64,000 bases of DNA. Origin: Yeosuana aquiaggeris (lineage in GTDB: Bacteria; Bacteroidota; Bacteroidia; Flavobacteriales; Flavobacteriaceae). The translations under genes were made by a program, and so were the position numbers. Position 1 is the stretch's first letter. Every line of letters starts with the position of its first letter. This document shows, piece after piece, positions 51,000 to 59,366 of this stretch. The stretch covers positions 372,001 to 436,000 of the forward strand of contig NZ_JBAWKC010000002.1 in the NCBI RefSeq assembly GCF_044003965.1, read 5' to 3'. The notes below the pieces were generated by a model. That model made no database searches and was not told the origin of the DNA. It saw only the letters and a program-made list of their open reading frames with translations.

Positions 51000-51742
51000 A
51001 GAACTTATTTTACATAACTATAGTGGTTTTATTGTTCTCATGTAATAGTGAAAATGCAGGGGATTGTTTTCAAACAACTGGAAACATGATACAAGAGGAA
51101 ATAGCTCTGGATACATTTGATAAAATTTTGGTGAATAGAGATGTTGAATTGATATTAAAAGAAGGCAACACACAAAAGGTAGTTATTGAAACAGGAAAAA
51201 ATTTATTGAATGATATTGAAGCCATTGTGGCAGACGGTCAATTAATTTTAAGTGATAACAACAGTTGTAATTATGTGCGTGAATATGCTGTTACAAAAGT
51301 ATATGTTACGTCACCTAACATTGAGGAAATTAAAAGCTCCACACAATATGATATCAGTTCTGATGGCGTCTTAACCTATCCAAATTTAACTATTTTGTCT
51401 AAGGATTATAATGTGCAAAACTCCTATACTGTTGGTAATTTTAAACTTGAAATTGATGCGTCAAGTTTTAATGTGGTCTTGAATAATTTATTAAATGCTT
51501 ACATTACTGGAAAAACTGATTATCTAAATGTGACTTATGATTCTGGTACCTCTAGATTTGAGGGGAGAAATCTGATAGCCCAAAATGTTTATATATGGAA
51601 TCGAAGTTCAAACGATATGATTATCAATCCTGTTTTAGAAATAAAAGGAAAAATATCGGGAACTGGCAATGTTATCTGTGTGAACCGACCACCAATAGTT
51701 GAAGTAGAAGAGCAGTATAAAGGACGACTTATTTTTGAATAA
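50996..51742 (+). CDS. DUF2807 (head-GIN-like) lipoprotein
   Basis: A 248-residue lipoprotein (lipobox LFSC, Cys ~16) with a repetitive right-handed beta-helix of the DUF2807 'putative auto-transporter adhesin, head GIN' type: 'FDKILVNRDVELILKEGNTQKVVIE' near residues ~40-65, 'KVYVTSPNIEEIKSST' and later 'YLNVTYDSGTSRFEGRNLIAQNVYIWNRSSND'. Such proteins are common in Bacteroidota and their role is unknown, probably surface adhesion or stress. It is translationally coupled to the PagL-like gene, so the two may act together in the envelope. Confidence 0.83.
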   Translation: MKNLFYITIVVLLFSCNSENAGDCFQTTGNMIQEEIALDTFDKILVNRDVELILKEGNTQKVVIETGKNLLNDIEAIVADGQLILSDNNSCNYVREYAVTKVYVTSPNIEEIKSSTQYDISSDGVLTYPNLTILSKDYNVQNSYTVGNFKLEIDASSFNVVLNNLLNAYITGKTDYLNVTYDSGTSRFEGRNLIAQNVYIWNRSSNDMIINPVLEIKGKISGTGNVICVNRPPIVEVEEQYKGRLIFE

Positions 51743-52639
51743 TTAGTTACTGGTTAATTCTCTAAACATACTTTCTAAACTGGCATTTTTTTGATTTAAT
51801 TGCAAGATTTTAAGTTGATTGTCATGTGCAAAATCAAACACATGAGAGCGCATATCTTCAGAGGTTTTAAAAGTAATTTCATATACAAAACCATGTGGAT
51901 TAATAACGTTTTTTACTTTTGGTAATTTCTGTAAAAAAGCATCTTCAACTCTGTAATCAAACTCTACAATAACGGTTTGTTCTTTGCCTTCCTGAAGTTC
52001 AATTAATTTTTTATCAGCTACAATTTCACCTTTATTAATGATGATCACACGGTCACACATGGCTTCAACTTCTTGCATGATGTGTGTTGATAAGAAGACC
52101 GTCTTTGTTTTGCCAATAGTTTTTATCAAGTTTCTAATATCCACTAATTGGTTGGGGTCTAATCCAGTAGTAGGTTCATCAAGAATTAATACTTCTGGGT
52201 CATGCAATAAAGAACAGGCCAAACCAACACGCTGTCTGTATCCTTTTGAGAGTTGTCCAATTTTTTTATGCGATTCTGGTGTTAATCCCGTAAGAGCAAT
52301 AACCTCTTGAACGCGGTCATTTGAAATATTATAAATCTGAGCATTAAATCTTAAATATTCCTTTACATACATTTCAAGATAAAGCGGGTTATTTTCAGGT
52401 AAATACCCGACACTTTTTTGAACATTTTTTGCCTGTTCGTTCACATCAAATGAATTTACTTTGATATTACCTGAAGAAGCCTTGATATAAGTTGTCAAAA
52501 TTTTCATCATGGTTGATTTTCCAGCACCATTCGGACCTAAAAAACCAACAATTTCTGGTTTTGAAACCTTAAAAGAGATGTTATTTAAAGCTTTTTGGCT
52601 TCCGTAAAGTTTTGAAACACCACTAACTTCTATTGACAT
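51743..52639 (-). CDS. gldA: Gliding motility ABC transporter ATP-binding protein GldA
   Basis: ABC ATPase of 298 residues. Walker A 'GPNGAGKST' (~35-43), Q-loop, signature 'LSKGYRQRVGLA', Walker B 'VLILDEPTTGLD', and the H-switch 'STHIMQEVE'. The C-terminal ~90 residues ('VIVEFDYRVEDAF...') match the DUF4162-like tail of GldA. The frame could start at a TTG at 52645, but the ATG at 52639 is preferred. GldA works with GldF and GldG, which are not in this window. It ends back-to-back with the DUF2807 gene (no gap). Confidence 0.88.
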   Translation of the reverse strand: MSIEVSGVSKLYGSQKALNNISFKVSKPEIVGFLGPNGAGKSTMMKILTTYIKASSGNIKVNSFDVNEQAKNVQKSVGYLPENNPLYLEMYVKEYLRFNAQIYNISNDRVQEVIALTGLTPESHKKIGQLSKGYRQRVGLACSLLHDPEVLILDEPTTGLDPNQLVDIRNLIKTIGKTKTVFLSTHIMQEVEAMCDRVIIINKGEIVADKKLIELQEGKEQTVIVEFDYRVEDAFLQKLPKVKNVINPHGFVYEITFKTSEDMRSHVFDFAHDNQLKILQLNQKNASLESMFRELTSN

Positions 52640-52744
52640 ATTCAAATTGTTTGCTCAAAAATAATGATTATATAATTTAAACGAAGATTTACCTTAAATT
52701 CTTTAAAACTTTTGTATAAAATATAAAAAAAGGGTGGTACAATT

Positions 52745-52773
52745 TTGATTTGTTAAAATATTATTTACTTTAG
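52745..52773 (+). promoter_or_regulatory. Candidate promoter of the phe/tyr operon
   Basis: TTG at 52745-52747, 18 bases, then TACTTTAG at 52766-52773, one base from TAnnTTTG. Transcription would begin close to the leader-peptide ATG at 52784. Confidence 0.4.
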
Positions 52774-52783
52774 CCACTCAATT

Positions 52784-52867
52784 ATGAAAACAACAGTAGG
52801 TTACACATATTTTAGCAACTGGTTTTATTTCTTTTTTAGCAAAGAAATCGAGACATTGTATGTGTAA
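52784..52867 (+). CDS. Aromatic leader peptide of the phe/tyr operon (27 aa)
   Basis: ATG at 52784 to TAA at 52867, 27 residues with nine Phe/Tyr/Trp in residues 7-18 (YTYFSNWFYFFF) and one more Tyr near the end. It is in front of pheA, an aminotransferase, tyrA and DAHP synthase. Distal to the aromatic codons, bases 52847-52854 (ATCGAGAC) are an exact complement of 52894-52901, one arm of a terminator. A ribosome stalled at the aromatic codons would leave that segment free to form the antiterminator; one that reaches the stop codon would cover it and let the terminator form. This is the classical attenuation design. Confidence 0.82.
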   Translation: MKTTVGYTYFSNWFYFFFSKEIETLYV

Positions 52868-52891
52868 TTTATAAGAAATAAATTTGAATAT

Positions 52892-52921
52892 AAGTCTCGA
52901 TGGAAATCGGGACTTTTTTTA
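52892..52921 (+). terminator. Attenuator terminator of the phe/tyr operon
   Basis: Stem AAGTCTCGAT/ATCGGGACTT (52892-52901 with 52906-52915, one T-G pair), loop GGAA, then a T run to 52921, ending just before the pheA ATG. The 5' arm (52894-52901) is also an exact complement of the leader segment 52847-52854, giving the competing antiterminator. Confidence 0.85.
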
Positions 52922-52924
52922 TAT

Positions 52925-53752
52925 ATGATAAAAACTGTCGCCATACAAGGAGTAAAAGGATCGTTCCACCATATTGTGTCTCAGGAGTATTTTAAAAAGC
53001 CTGTTGATGTCATTGAGTGTTTAACTTTTGATGAAGTTGTTGAATCCTTGATTAGTGAGAAGAGTGATGCGGTTATCATGGCCTTAGAGAATTCTATCGC
53101 AGGGTCCATCATTCCTAATTATGCTTTAATCAATAAATTTAATTTGCATGTTGTTGGTGAGCATTATTTAGATATTCAGCATAATTTAATGGCCTTGCCA
53201 AATCAAAAAATTGAGGATATTAAAGAAGTGTATTCACATCCCATGGCATTGTTGCAATGTGTGGATTTTTTTAAGGAGTATCCACACATTAAATTGGTTG
53301 AAGATAAAGATACTGCCGAGGTTGCTGAACGTATTCATAAGCATCAATTAAAAAATGTTGGCGCTATTGCCAGCATTATGGCTGCAGACATATTTGAATT
53401 AGATATTTTGGCGCATAGCATTCAAACGATCAAGCATAATGAAACACGGTTTGCCATTGTAAAAAGACAAAACTCTGAAATTCCAGAGAATGAAATTAAT
53501 AAGGCATCATTAAAGTTTGAGACAGATCATAAGCGAGGAAGCTTGGCAGCTATTCTAAATGTGATGAGTGATTGTAAATTGAATTTAACAAAAATTCAAT
53601 CCTTGCCAATCATTGAAACACCTTGGAAATATTCTTTTTTTGTAGATGTTACTTTTGAAACTTATAATGACTTTTCAAAGGCTAAATCCATTTTGAAAAT
53701 TATGGCTCAAGGCATGAAAATATTGGGTGAATATAAAAACGCAAAGTTATGA
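52925..53752 (+). CDS. pheA: Prephenate dehydratase
   Basis: Converts prephenate to phenylpyruvate. PDT domain ~1-180: 'IQGVKGSFHHIVSQ', 'ALENSIAGSIIPNYALI', 'VYSHPMALLQC' and the catalytic 'NETRFAIV' (T-R-F). A C-terminal ACT domain follows (~195-270; 'GSLAAILNVMSDCKLNLTKIQSLPI'). The usual ACT motif E-S-R-P for Phe binding is Q-S-L-P here, so phenylalanine feedback at the enzyme may be reduced. There is no fused chorismate mutase: that activity is on the fourth gene of this operon. 275 residues. The aminotransferase start overlaps the stop (ATGA). Confidence 0.93.
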   Translation: MIKTVAIQGVKGSFHHIVSQEYFKKPVDVIECLTFDEVVESLISEKSDAVIMALENSIAGSIIPNYALINKFNLHVVGEHYLDIQHNLMALPNQKIEDIKEVYSHPMALLQCVDFFKEYPHIKLVEDKDTAEVAERIHKHQLKNVGAIASIMAADIFELDILAHSIQTIKHNETRFAIVKRQNSEIPENEINKASLKFETDHKRGSLAAILNVMSDCKLNLTKIQSLPIIETPWKYSFFVDVTFETYNDFSKAKSILKIMAQGMKILGEYKNAKL

Positions 53753-54894
53753 TTGGAGTAGCCAATAGATTGCATACAGTGGAAGAATATTATTTCTCAA
53801 AAAAGTTAAGGGAAGTTAATATGCTTATAGCTAACGGAAAGCCAATCATAAATTTAGGTATTGGTAGTCCAGATATGCAGCCACCACAAAAAGTTATTGA
53901 CGCAATAGCCACTAGTTTACAAAACCCTAATGCCCATAAATATCAAAGCTATCAAGGTTTGCCTGAACTTAGAGAAGCTATGGCGGCATTTTATAATGAG
54001 CATTTTCATGTTGCGTTAAGTCCGCTAAATGAGGTATTACCACTTATGGGAAGCAAAGAGGGTATAATGCATATTTCTATGGCCTATTTAAATGAAGGCG
54101 ATGAAGTTTTAATTCCAAATCCCGGCTATCCAACATATGAATCAGTAACTAAATTAGTTGGTGCTAAACCATTGTTTTACGAATTGGATGCCATCAATAA
54201 TTGGTCACCAGATTTAAAAGCATTGTCTAAAAGAGATTTAAGTAAGGTCAAGATCATGTGGGTTAATTATCCACATATGCCAACTGGTGCCCTCCCTGCA
54301 AAAACATTGTTTACAGACTTGGTAGCATTTGCTAAAAAGCATAACATTTTAATAGTGAATGATAACCCCTATAGTTTTGTTTTAAATGAGACCCAAGAGA
54401 GTATTTTAAGTATTCCTGGTGCAAAAGAGGTTTGTTTAGAGCTTAATTCTTTAAGTAAAACCTTTAATATGGCTGGTTGGCGTGTAGGAATGGTAGTTGG
54501 TGATAGTAGTCATATCAGTAATATTTTAAAGGTTAAAAGCAATATGGATTCGGGCATGTTTTATGGGATTCAAAAAGGTGCTATCGAAGCCTTAAAATGT
54601 ACCAAAATGTGGTATGTTACTTTAAATAATGTATATCAAAAGCGCAGGGATTTGGTTTGGCAATTAGCAGATGCTTTAAATTGTACGTATGATAAGGAGG
54701 CTACTGGGCTTTTTGTTTGGGCAAAATTACCAGGACATTTAAAATCAGAGGCTTTTATAGATTCGGTACTTAAAAACAATCATATTTTCATTACTCCAGG
54801 AACTATTTTTGGAAGTAAGGGTGAAGGTTATATCAGGTTTTCTTTATGCGCTTCAACAGAAGTTTTAGAGGAAGCAATAGCAAGGGTTAGATGA
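53749..54894 (+). CDS. Class I aminotransferase, probably aromatic amino acid aminotransferase
   Basis: A 381-residue PLP enzyme. Substrate side 'NLGIGSPDMQPPQKVIDAIA', 'NPGYPTYESVTKLVGAKPL', a P-H-M-P-T-G loop (usual N-P-T-G) and PLP lysine in 'NSLSKTFNMAGWRVGM', 'FSLCASTEVLEEA' at the end. Between pheA and tyrA the obvious job is amination of phenylpyruvate and 4-hydroxyphenylpyruvate. The replaced NPTG motif (HMPTG) may reflect aromatic substrate binding. The gap to tyrA is 83 bases, the longest within this operon. Confidence 0.88.
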   Translation: MIGVANRLHTVEEYYFSKKLREVNMLIANGKPIINLGIGSPDMQPPQKVIDAIATSLQNPNAHKYQSYQGLPELREAMAAFYNEHFHVALSPLNEVLPLMGSKEGIMHISMAYLNEGDEVLIPNPGYPTYESVTKLVGAKPLFYELDAINNWSPDLKALSKRDLSKVKIMWVNYPHMPTGALPAKTLFTDLVAFAKKHNILIVNDNPYSFVLNETQESILSIPGAKEVCLELNSLSKTFNMAGWRVGMVVGDSSHISNILKVKSNMDSGMFYGIQKGAIEALKCTKMWYVTLNNVYQKRRDLVWQLADALNCTYDKEATGLFVWAKLPGHLKSEAFIDSVLKNNHIFITPGTIFGSKGEGYIRFSLCASTEVLEEAIARVR

Positions 54895-54977
54895 AATGAG
54901 AAAAAGAATTTCAATATTAAAAAAAATGATACGATACGAATTACATCTGACATTAATTAAATAATAACAGCAATTAG

Positions 54978-55829
54978 ATGAAACATATATTTGTCATAGG
55001 AGTTGGTTTAATTGGTGGAAGTCTGGCTTTAGATTTAAAAAGGCTGAATCCGGAGGTGACTATTAATGGAATTGACCATAAACCTGCACATTTGGCAGAA
55101 GCTATTAGTTTAAAGATTATTGATAAAAAGGCTGAATTTGCCGATTTGAAAAATGCAGATTTAGTAATTCTTTCAATTCCAGTAGATGCTTCAGTTAATG
55201 CCATTATTCAAATATTGGATCTTATTTCAGATAATACTTTGGTGGTTGATGTAGGTTCTACAAAAATGGATATATGTAAAAAGGTGTCTGAACATCCAAA
55301 ACGAAGAAATTTTTTAGCAATGCATCCTATTGCCGGTACGGAGTTTTCTGGACCCAAAGCGGCCATTCACGGATTATTTAAAAACAAAACAAACATCATT
55401 TGTGAAGTTGAGAAGACAGCTTTTAAGCTTCAGGAAAAGGCATTAAAATTATTTGAATCTATTGGAATGCGCATTAGATATATGAATCCGGAATCTCATG
55501 ACAAACATATTGCCTATGTATCTCACCTATCACATATTAGTTCTTTTATGCTAGGTAAAACAGTCATTGAAAAAGAAAGGAATGAACGTGATATTTTTGA
55601 TATGGCTGGGAGTGGATTTGCCTCTACAGTAAGATTAGCGAAAAGTTCACCAGAAATGTGGACGCCTATTTTTAAACAGAATAAAGATAATGTTATTGAA
55701 ACATTAGAAGAATATATTATCAATCTCACTCATTTTAAAGACATGATGAAACAAAATGATTTTGAAGCTATTTATAATGAGATGAAAAACACAAACCACA
55801 TAAAAGATATTTTAAAAGGAATTGCTTAA
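54978..55829 (+). CDS. tyrA: Prephenate dehydrogenase
   Basis: Oxidative decarboxylation of prephenate to 4-hydroxyphenylpyruvate. NAD loop 'IFVIGVGLIGGSLALDLKR' at residues ~4-22, 'VVDVGSTKMDICK', catalytic 'AMHPIAGTEFSGP' (His), then 'YVSHLSHISSFMLGK' and 'FDMAGSGFASTVRLA'. It is 283 residues, without a fused mutase or ACT domain, so tyrosine control must come from elsewhere, probably the leader. DAHP synthase follows after 11 bases. Confidence 0.94.
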   Translation: MKHIFVIGVGLIGGSLALDLKRLNPEVTINGIDHKPAHLAEAISLKIIDKKAEFADLKNADLVILSIPVDASVNAIIQILDLISDNTLVVDVGSTKMDICKKVSEHPKRRNFLAMHPIAGTEFSGPKAAIHGLFKNKTNIICEVEKTAFKLQEKALKLFESIGMRIRYMNPESHDKHIAYVSHLSHISSFMLGKTVIEKERNERDIFDMAGSGFASTVRLAKSSPEMWTPIFKQNKDNVIETLEEYIINLTHFKDMMKQNDFEAIYNEMKNTNHIKDILKGIA

Positions 55830-55840
55830 GTAGAAAAATT

Positions 55841-56923
55841 ATGGAAAACAAGAAAGAGTTAAGAACCTGGTTAGATGATTTAAAATTAAATCACCCATTA
55901 GTAATTGCAGGACCTTGCAGTGCGGAAACCGAAGAACAAGTATTAAAAATTGCTCATGAATTAAAAAACACAGATGTAAGTTATTTTAGAGCGGGTATCT
56001 GGAAACCAAGAACGCGCCCGGGAATGTTTGAAGGTGTTGGTGCTTTGGGTTTAAAATGGTTACAAAAGGTTAAGGCAGAAACAGGGATGAAAACAGCTAC
56101 TGAAGTGGCCAATGCGGCACATGTAAAATTAGCTTTAGAGCATGATGTTGATTTACTTTGGATTGGTGCACGTTCTACAGTAAGCCCTTTTATAGTTCAG
56201 GAAATTGCGGATGCTTTACATGGAACTGATAAAATAGTGTTGGTAAAAAACCCTGTAAACCCGGATTTAGCTTTATGGCTTGGAGCAATTGAACGATTAT
56301 ATACAGCTAATATTAATAAATTAGGCGTCATCCACCGCGGTTTTTCAACATATGAAAAGTCAAAATACAGAAACAATCCGGAATGGCAGTTAGCAATTGA
56401 ATTACAAACAAAATTTCCAGATTTGCCAATCATTAATGACCCATCACATATCACAGGAAAAAGAGATATGATTTTTGATGTTAGTCAAACGGCCTTAGAT
56501 TTGAATTTTGACGGATTGATGATTGAAACGCATTTTGATCCGGACAATGCATGGAGTGACGCTTCTCAACAAGTTACTCCACAAACATTGATTCAAATTA
56601 TGAAAGATTTGAAAATTAGAAAAGAAACGGAACCAGAAGCAGAATATAATAGTAAATTAAATAATTTAAGAGCACAGATTGATGTGGTTGACAATCAAAT
56701 TATTGATTTATTAGGCAAGCGTATGAAAGCTGCTGATAGTATAGGAGCGCTTAAAAAGCAAAAAAATGTGGCTGTTTTACAGAGTAAGAGATGGAACGAG
56801 ATTTTAGGGCATATGGTTTTAGAAGGAGAATCAAGAGGTTTAAGTGAAGAGTTTATTTTGAAAATGTTCAAAGCAATTCATCAGGAATCCATAAACCATC
56901 AGGAAAAAATTATCAATGGATAA
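55841..56923 (+). CDS. Bifunctional DAHP synthase / chorismate mutase
   Basis: Two enzymes in one 360-residue chain: residues ~1-260 are a type I-beta DAHP synthase ('VIAGPCSAETEEQVL', 'FRAGIWKPRTRPGMFEG', 'VLVKNPVNPD', 'GVIHRGF', 'LPIINDPSHITGKRD'), and ~265-355 an AroQ chorismate mutase ('LRAQIDVVDNQIIDLLGKRMKAA', 'VLQSKRWNEI'). It provides both the first reaction of the shikimate path and the branch to prephenate. It lets a mutase-less PheA and TyrA work. It ends the operon, directly before a strong terminator. Confidence 0.93.
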   Translation: MENKKELRTWLDDLKLNHPLVIAGPCSAETEEQVLKIAHELKNTDVSYFRAGIWKPRTRPGMFEGVGALGLKWLQKVKAETGMKTATEVANAAHVKLALEHDVDLLWIGARSTVSPFIVQEIADALHGTDKIVLVKNPVNPDLALWLGAIERLYTANINKLGVIHRGFSTYEKSKYRNNPEWQLAIELQTKFPDLPIINDPSHITGKRDMIFDVSQTALDLNFDGLMIETHFDPDNAWSDASQQVTPQTLIQIMKDLKIRKETEPEAEYNSKLNNLRAQIDVVDNQIIDLLGKRMKAADSIGALKKQKNVAVLQSKRWNEILGHMVLEGESRGLSEEFILKMFKAIHQESINHQEKIING

Positions 56924-56954
56924 AAAAAGCCTCGCAATTGCGAGGCTTTTTTTT
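56922..56954. terminator. Bidirectional terminator after the phe/tyr operon
   Basis: Perfect palindrome AGCCTCGCAATTGCGAGGCT (56928-56947) flanked by A7 and T8 runs. Serves the plus-strand operon and the minus-strand gene at 56963. Confidence 0.92.
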
Positions 56955-56962
56955 ATTTTCTA

Positions 56963-57415
56963 CTATTGCTTATTTCTTTTAAATATATAACGTGTAATAA
57001 ATATTCCTTGTCCATCATCTTTACCACTATCACTTTCAACGGCACTGGTCACAAAGGCTAATTCCCAGCCTTCTAAGATCATAGTATTGATTTTAGAAGT
57101 AATAAGGGCATCATTGGCAGCAATGTTTTGAAAACGAATACCGGCAACATTATAAAAGTTTAATAATTTAGTTTCGTCAAAATCCTTAACACGAATTTCC
57201 GACCGGTCAGATTTGTTTCTACCATTATCTTCTTCAGTTTGTGTACTGGTAAATTCTTTATAGTCTTTTTCTTCGTTTGCACTAATTAATCTGGAACGAC
57301 CTAATCCCATAGGGACAATAGATTCTACACTTGTAACCACTTTAAATTCTACTTGGGCATGTGTTTCAATAAAAGAAAATAATGTTAAGGTGATAATTAA
57401 AATTGTTTTTTTCAT
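56963..57415 (-). CDS. Uncharacterised secreted protein, 150 aa
   Basis: Signal peptide ('ILIITLTLFSFIETHA', cleavage near residue 21) and a small alpha+beta domain; 'INTMILEGWELAFVTSA' and 'GIFITRYIFKRN' resemble the DUF4177-type fold, but the match is only suggestive. There is no metal or catalytic motif. Single minus-strand gene with a motif GTTAA-N7-TTTATATTG upstream (57442-57462), which also precedes the small membrane protein gene at 58977-59150. Role unknown. Confidence 0.7.
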   Translation of the reverse strand: MKKTILIITLTLFSFIETHAQVEFKVVTSVESIVPMGLGRSRLISANEEKDYKEFTSTQTEEDNGRNKSDRSEIRVKDFDETKLLNFYNVAGIRFQNIAANDALITSKINTMILEGWELAFVTSAVESDSGKDDGQGIFITRYIFKRNKQ

Positions 57416-57441
57416 GTTGTTGGTTTTTATTGTTAAGCGTG

Positions 57442-57462
57442 CAATATAAACAATTTGTTAAC
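57442..57462 (-). promoter_or_regulatory. GTTAA-N7-TTTATATTG motif upstream of the secreted protein
   Basis: Read on the minus strand, GTTAA (57462-57458), 7 bases, TTTATATTG (57450-57442), ending 26 bases before the start codon. The same arrangement with the same spacing occurs at 59182-59202. Promoter-like; the TATATTG part resembles the -7 box. Confidence 0.4.
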
Positions 57463-57504
57463 TTGAAAAGTTGTTAATTTGTATTATGAAATTATTTTAG
57501 TTGA

Positions 57505-58455
57505 ATGACAGGACTTGTTTATAAATCTACAGGAAGTTGGTATATCGTAAAAACAGATTTAGGGGATGTTTATGAATGCCGAATAAAAGGAAAGTTTAGG
57601 ATAAAGGGTATTAAAAGTACCAATCCTATTGCTGTTGGTGATATTGTAGATTTTGAGCTTGAAACAGATAATAATCAGGTCTCTGGCATTATTCATAATA
57701 TTCATGACCGCAAAAATTATATAGTCAGAAAATCGGTCAATCTTTCCAAACAAACACATATCATTGCGGCTAATATTGATCAGGTCTTTTTAATGATTAC
57801 CATTAATAATCCACCAACACTAACCAGTTTTATTGACAGGTTTTTAGTAACTGCAAATGCGTACTCCATAAAAACCGTTTTGCTTTTTAATAAAATTGAT
57901 ACTTATGATGACGAGACTTTAGATGAAGTCAAGTATTTGGCGCATATTTATAGAAAAATCGGTTATGAATGTATCGGCGTTTCTGCAGCAACAGGTAAAA
58001 ACGTAGATAAAGTAAAGGCTTTAATGCATGATAAAGTAAGCATGTTTTCAGGCCATTCTGGAGTAGGCAAATCTACGTTAGTCAATGCCATTGAACCTGA
58101 TTTAAATATTAAAACGAAAGAAATATCTTCTCTCCATATGCAAGGACAGCATACCACCACCTTTGCAGAAATGTTTGATTTAAGTTTTGGTGCTAAGATT
58201 ATTGATACACCAGGGATAAAAGGTTTTGGAGTGGTTGATATGGACAAAGAAGAAGTTGGAGACTATTTTCCTGAAATTTTTAAATTAAAACAACATTGCA
58301 AGTTTAACAATTGTTTACATGTTCATGAGCCTAATTGCGCCGTTAAAAAAGCCCTTGATAATGATGAGGTCGCTTTTTCGAGATATCGCAGTTACTTGCA
58401 AATAATTGAAGGAGAAGATGAACATTACAGAACAGATAACTGGGAGCAAGAATAG
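57505..58455 (+). CDS. rsgA: Ribosome small-subunit biogenesis GTPase RsgA
   Basis: Circularly permuted GTPase that helps 30S subunit maturation. N-terminal OB fold (~1-70), then G4 'LLFNKIDTYDD', G1 'GHSGVGKST' (183-191), G3 'DTPGIKGFG', in that permuted order, and a C-terminal zinc knuckle 'CKFNNCLHVHEPNCAVKKA' (C-x4-C-x3-H-x4-C class). 316 residues, normal length. The dtd gene follows with no spare base. Confidence 0.95.
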   Translation: MTGLVYKSTGSWYIVKTDLGDVYECRIKGKFRIKGIKSTNPIAVGDIVDFELETDNNQVSGIIHNIHDRKNYIVRKSVNLSKQTHIIAANIDQVFLMITINNPPTLTSFIDRFLVTANAYSIKTVLLFNKIDTYDDETLDEVKYLAHIYRKIGYECIGVSAATGKNVDKVKALMHDKVSMFSGHSGVGKSTLVNAIEPDLNIKTKEISSLHMQGQHTTTFAEMFDLSFGAKIIDTPGIKGFGVVDMDKEEVGDYFPEIFKLKQHCKFNNCLHVHEPNCAVKKALDNDEVAFSRYRSYLQIIEGEDEHYRTDNWEQE

Positions 58456-58908
58456 ATGAAAGTAGTTATACAACGTGTTTCAAAAGCAGGTGTTACTATT
58501 GAAGGGAATATAGTGGCATCCATCGGTAACGGACTTTTAATACTCCTGGGAATTGTTGAAGATGATACTCAAGAAGACATCAAATGGCTTTCAAATAAAA
58601 TTATAAATCTTCGCATTTTTGGAGATGACAATGAGGTTATGAATCTTTCGCTAACAGACGTTCATGGTGATGTTATTGTGGTGAGTCAGTTCACACTACA
58701 TGCCTCAACCAAAAAGGGAAACAGGCCAAGTTATATAAAAGCAGCAAAACCTGAAACGGCTATACCATTATATGAAACGTTTATAAAGCAACTAGAATCA
58801 GATTTGGGAAAAAAAGTTCAAACCGGTCAATTTGGAGCTGATATGAAGGTAGATTTAATAAATGACGGACCAGTTACCATCATTATTGATTCTAAGAACA
58901 GAGAATAA
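58456..58908 (+). CDS. dtd: D-aminoacyl-tRNA deacylase
   Basis: Removes D-amino acids (such as D-Tyr) wrongly attached to tRNA. A 150-residue Dtd protein: 'VVIQRVSKAGVTIEG' start, 'VVSQFTLHASTKKGNRPSY' (S-Q-F-T-L active site) and the cross-subunit 'NDGPVTIIIDS' (G-P motif) at the end. It abuts rsgA, so the pair is co-transcribed. Confidence 0.95.
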   Translation: MKVVIQRVSKAGVTIEGNIVASIGNGLLILLGIVEDDTQEDIKWLSNKIINLRIFGDDNEVMNLSLTDVHGDVIVVSQFTLHASTKKGNRPSYIKAAKPETAIPLYETFIKQLESDLGKKVQTGQFGADMKVDLINDGPVTIIIDSKNRE

Positions 58909-58976
58909 AGAGGTAACCTAAACAATAGTTCAGAGCGTTCTTCTTACAAAAAATTTATTATTTTCTTGGAAAATAA

Positions 58977-59150
58977 CTACCTCATCGGAAATTTTAAACT
59001 AGCAAGCATATTGGTGTAAACTTCCGATTTTACAGACATGGCAATGTCTAAAGTGGAGCCTACAAATAACAAAATAATACAAATTAAGCCGAATAGAGTA
59101 AGGAAATCTAGAGCTCTAATAAGCTCGTAGCGCGTTTTACTGTTTTTCAT
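58977..59150 (-). CDS. Small single-span membrane protein, 57 aa
   Basis: ATG at 59150 (reading left) to TAG at 58977-58979. The 57-residue product has a charged start (MKNSKTRYELIRAL), one hydrophobic segment (~16-34, 'FLTLFGLICIILLFVG') and a polar tail ending in -FPMR. Upstream, at 59182-59202, is the GTTAA-N7-TTTATATTG motif also found before the minus-strand gene at 56963, which argues for real transcription. No family is recognised. The rest of the 58909-59366 gap holds nothing else evident. Confidence 0.55.
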   Translation of the reverse strand: MKNSKTRYELIRALDFLTLFGLICIILLFVGSTLDIAMSVKSEVYTNMLASLKFPMR

Positions 59151-59181
59151 TTTAGTTGGTTTGGTTGATTAATATAGTGCC

Positions 59182-59202
59182 CAATATAAATAAATTTTTA
59201 AC
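59182..59202 (-). promoter_or_regulatory. GTTAA-N7-TTTATATTG motif upstream of the small membrane protein
   Basis: Minus-strand GTTAA (59202-59198), 7 bases, TTTATATTG (59190-59182); 31 bases before the start codon at 59150. Same layout as at 57442-57462. Confidence 0.4.
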
Positions 59203-59366
59203 ATATCGTTAACTTTTTAACATTTATTTTTATGATAACCAATGAATTACATGTGTTATACAAGTGTTTTTATATAAAATTGGTGAAATTTAAATTTGGC
59301 CAAACCTTTAATCATTTTAAGTTTTCTATCTTTCAAAACTTTAAAATCATGTAATTACAATCATTA

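Noticed and set aside
58909..58976. tRNA or other structured RNA after dtd
   Set aside because: No cloverleaf or CCA end, and no strong stem could be found on either strand in this gap.
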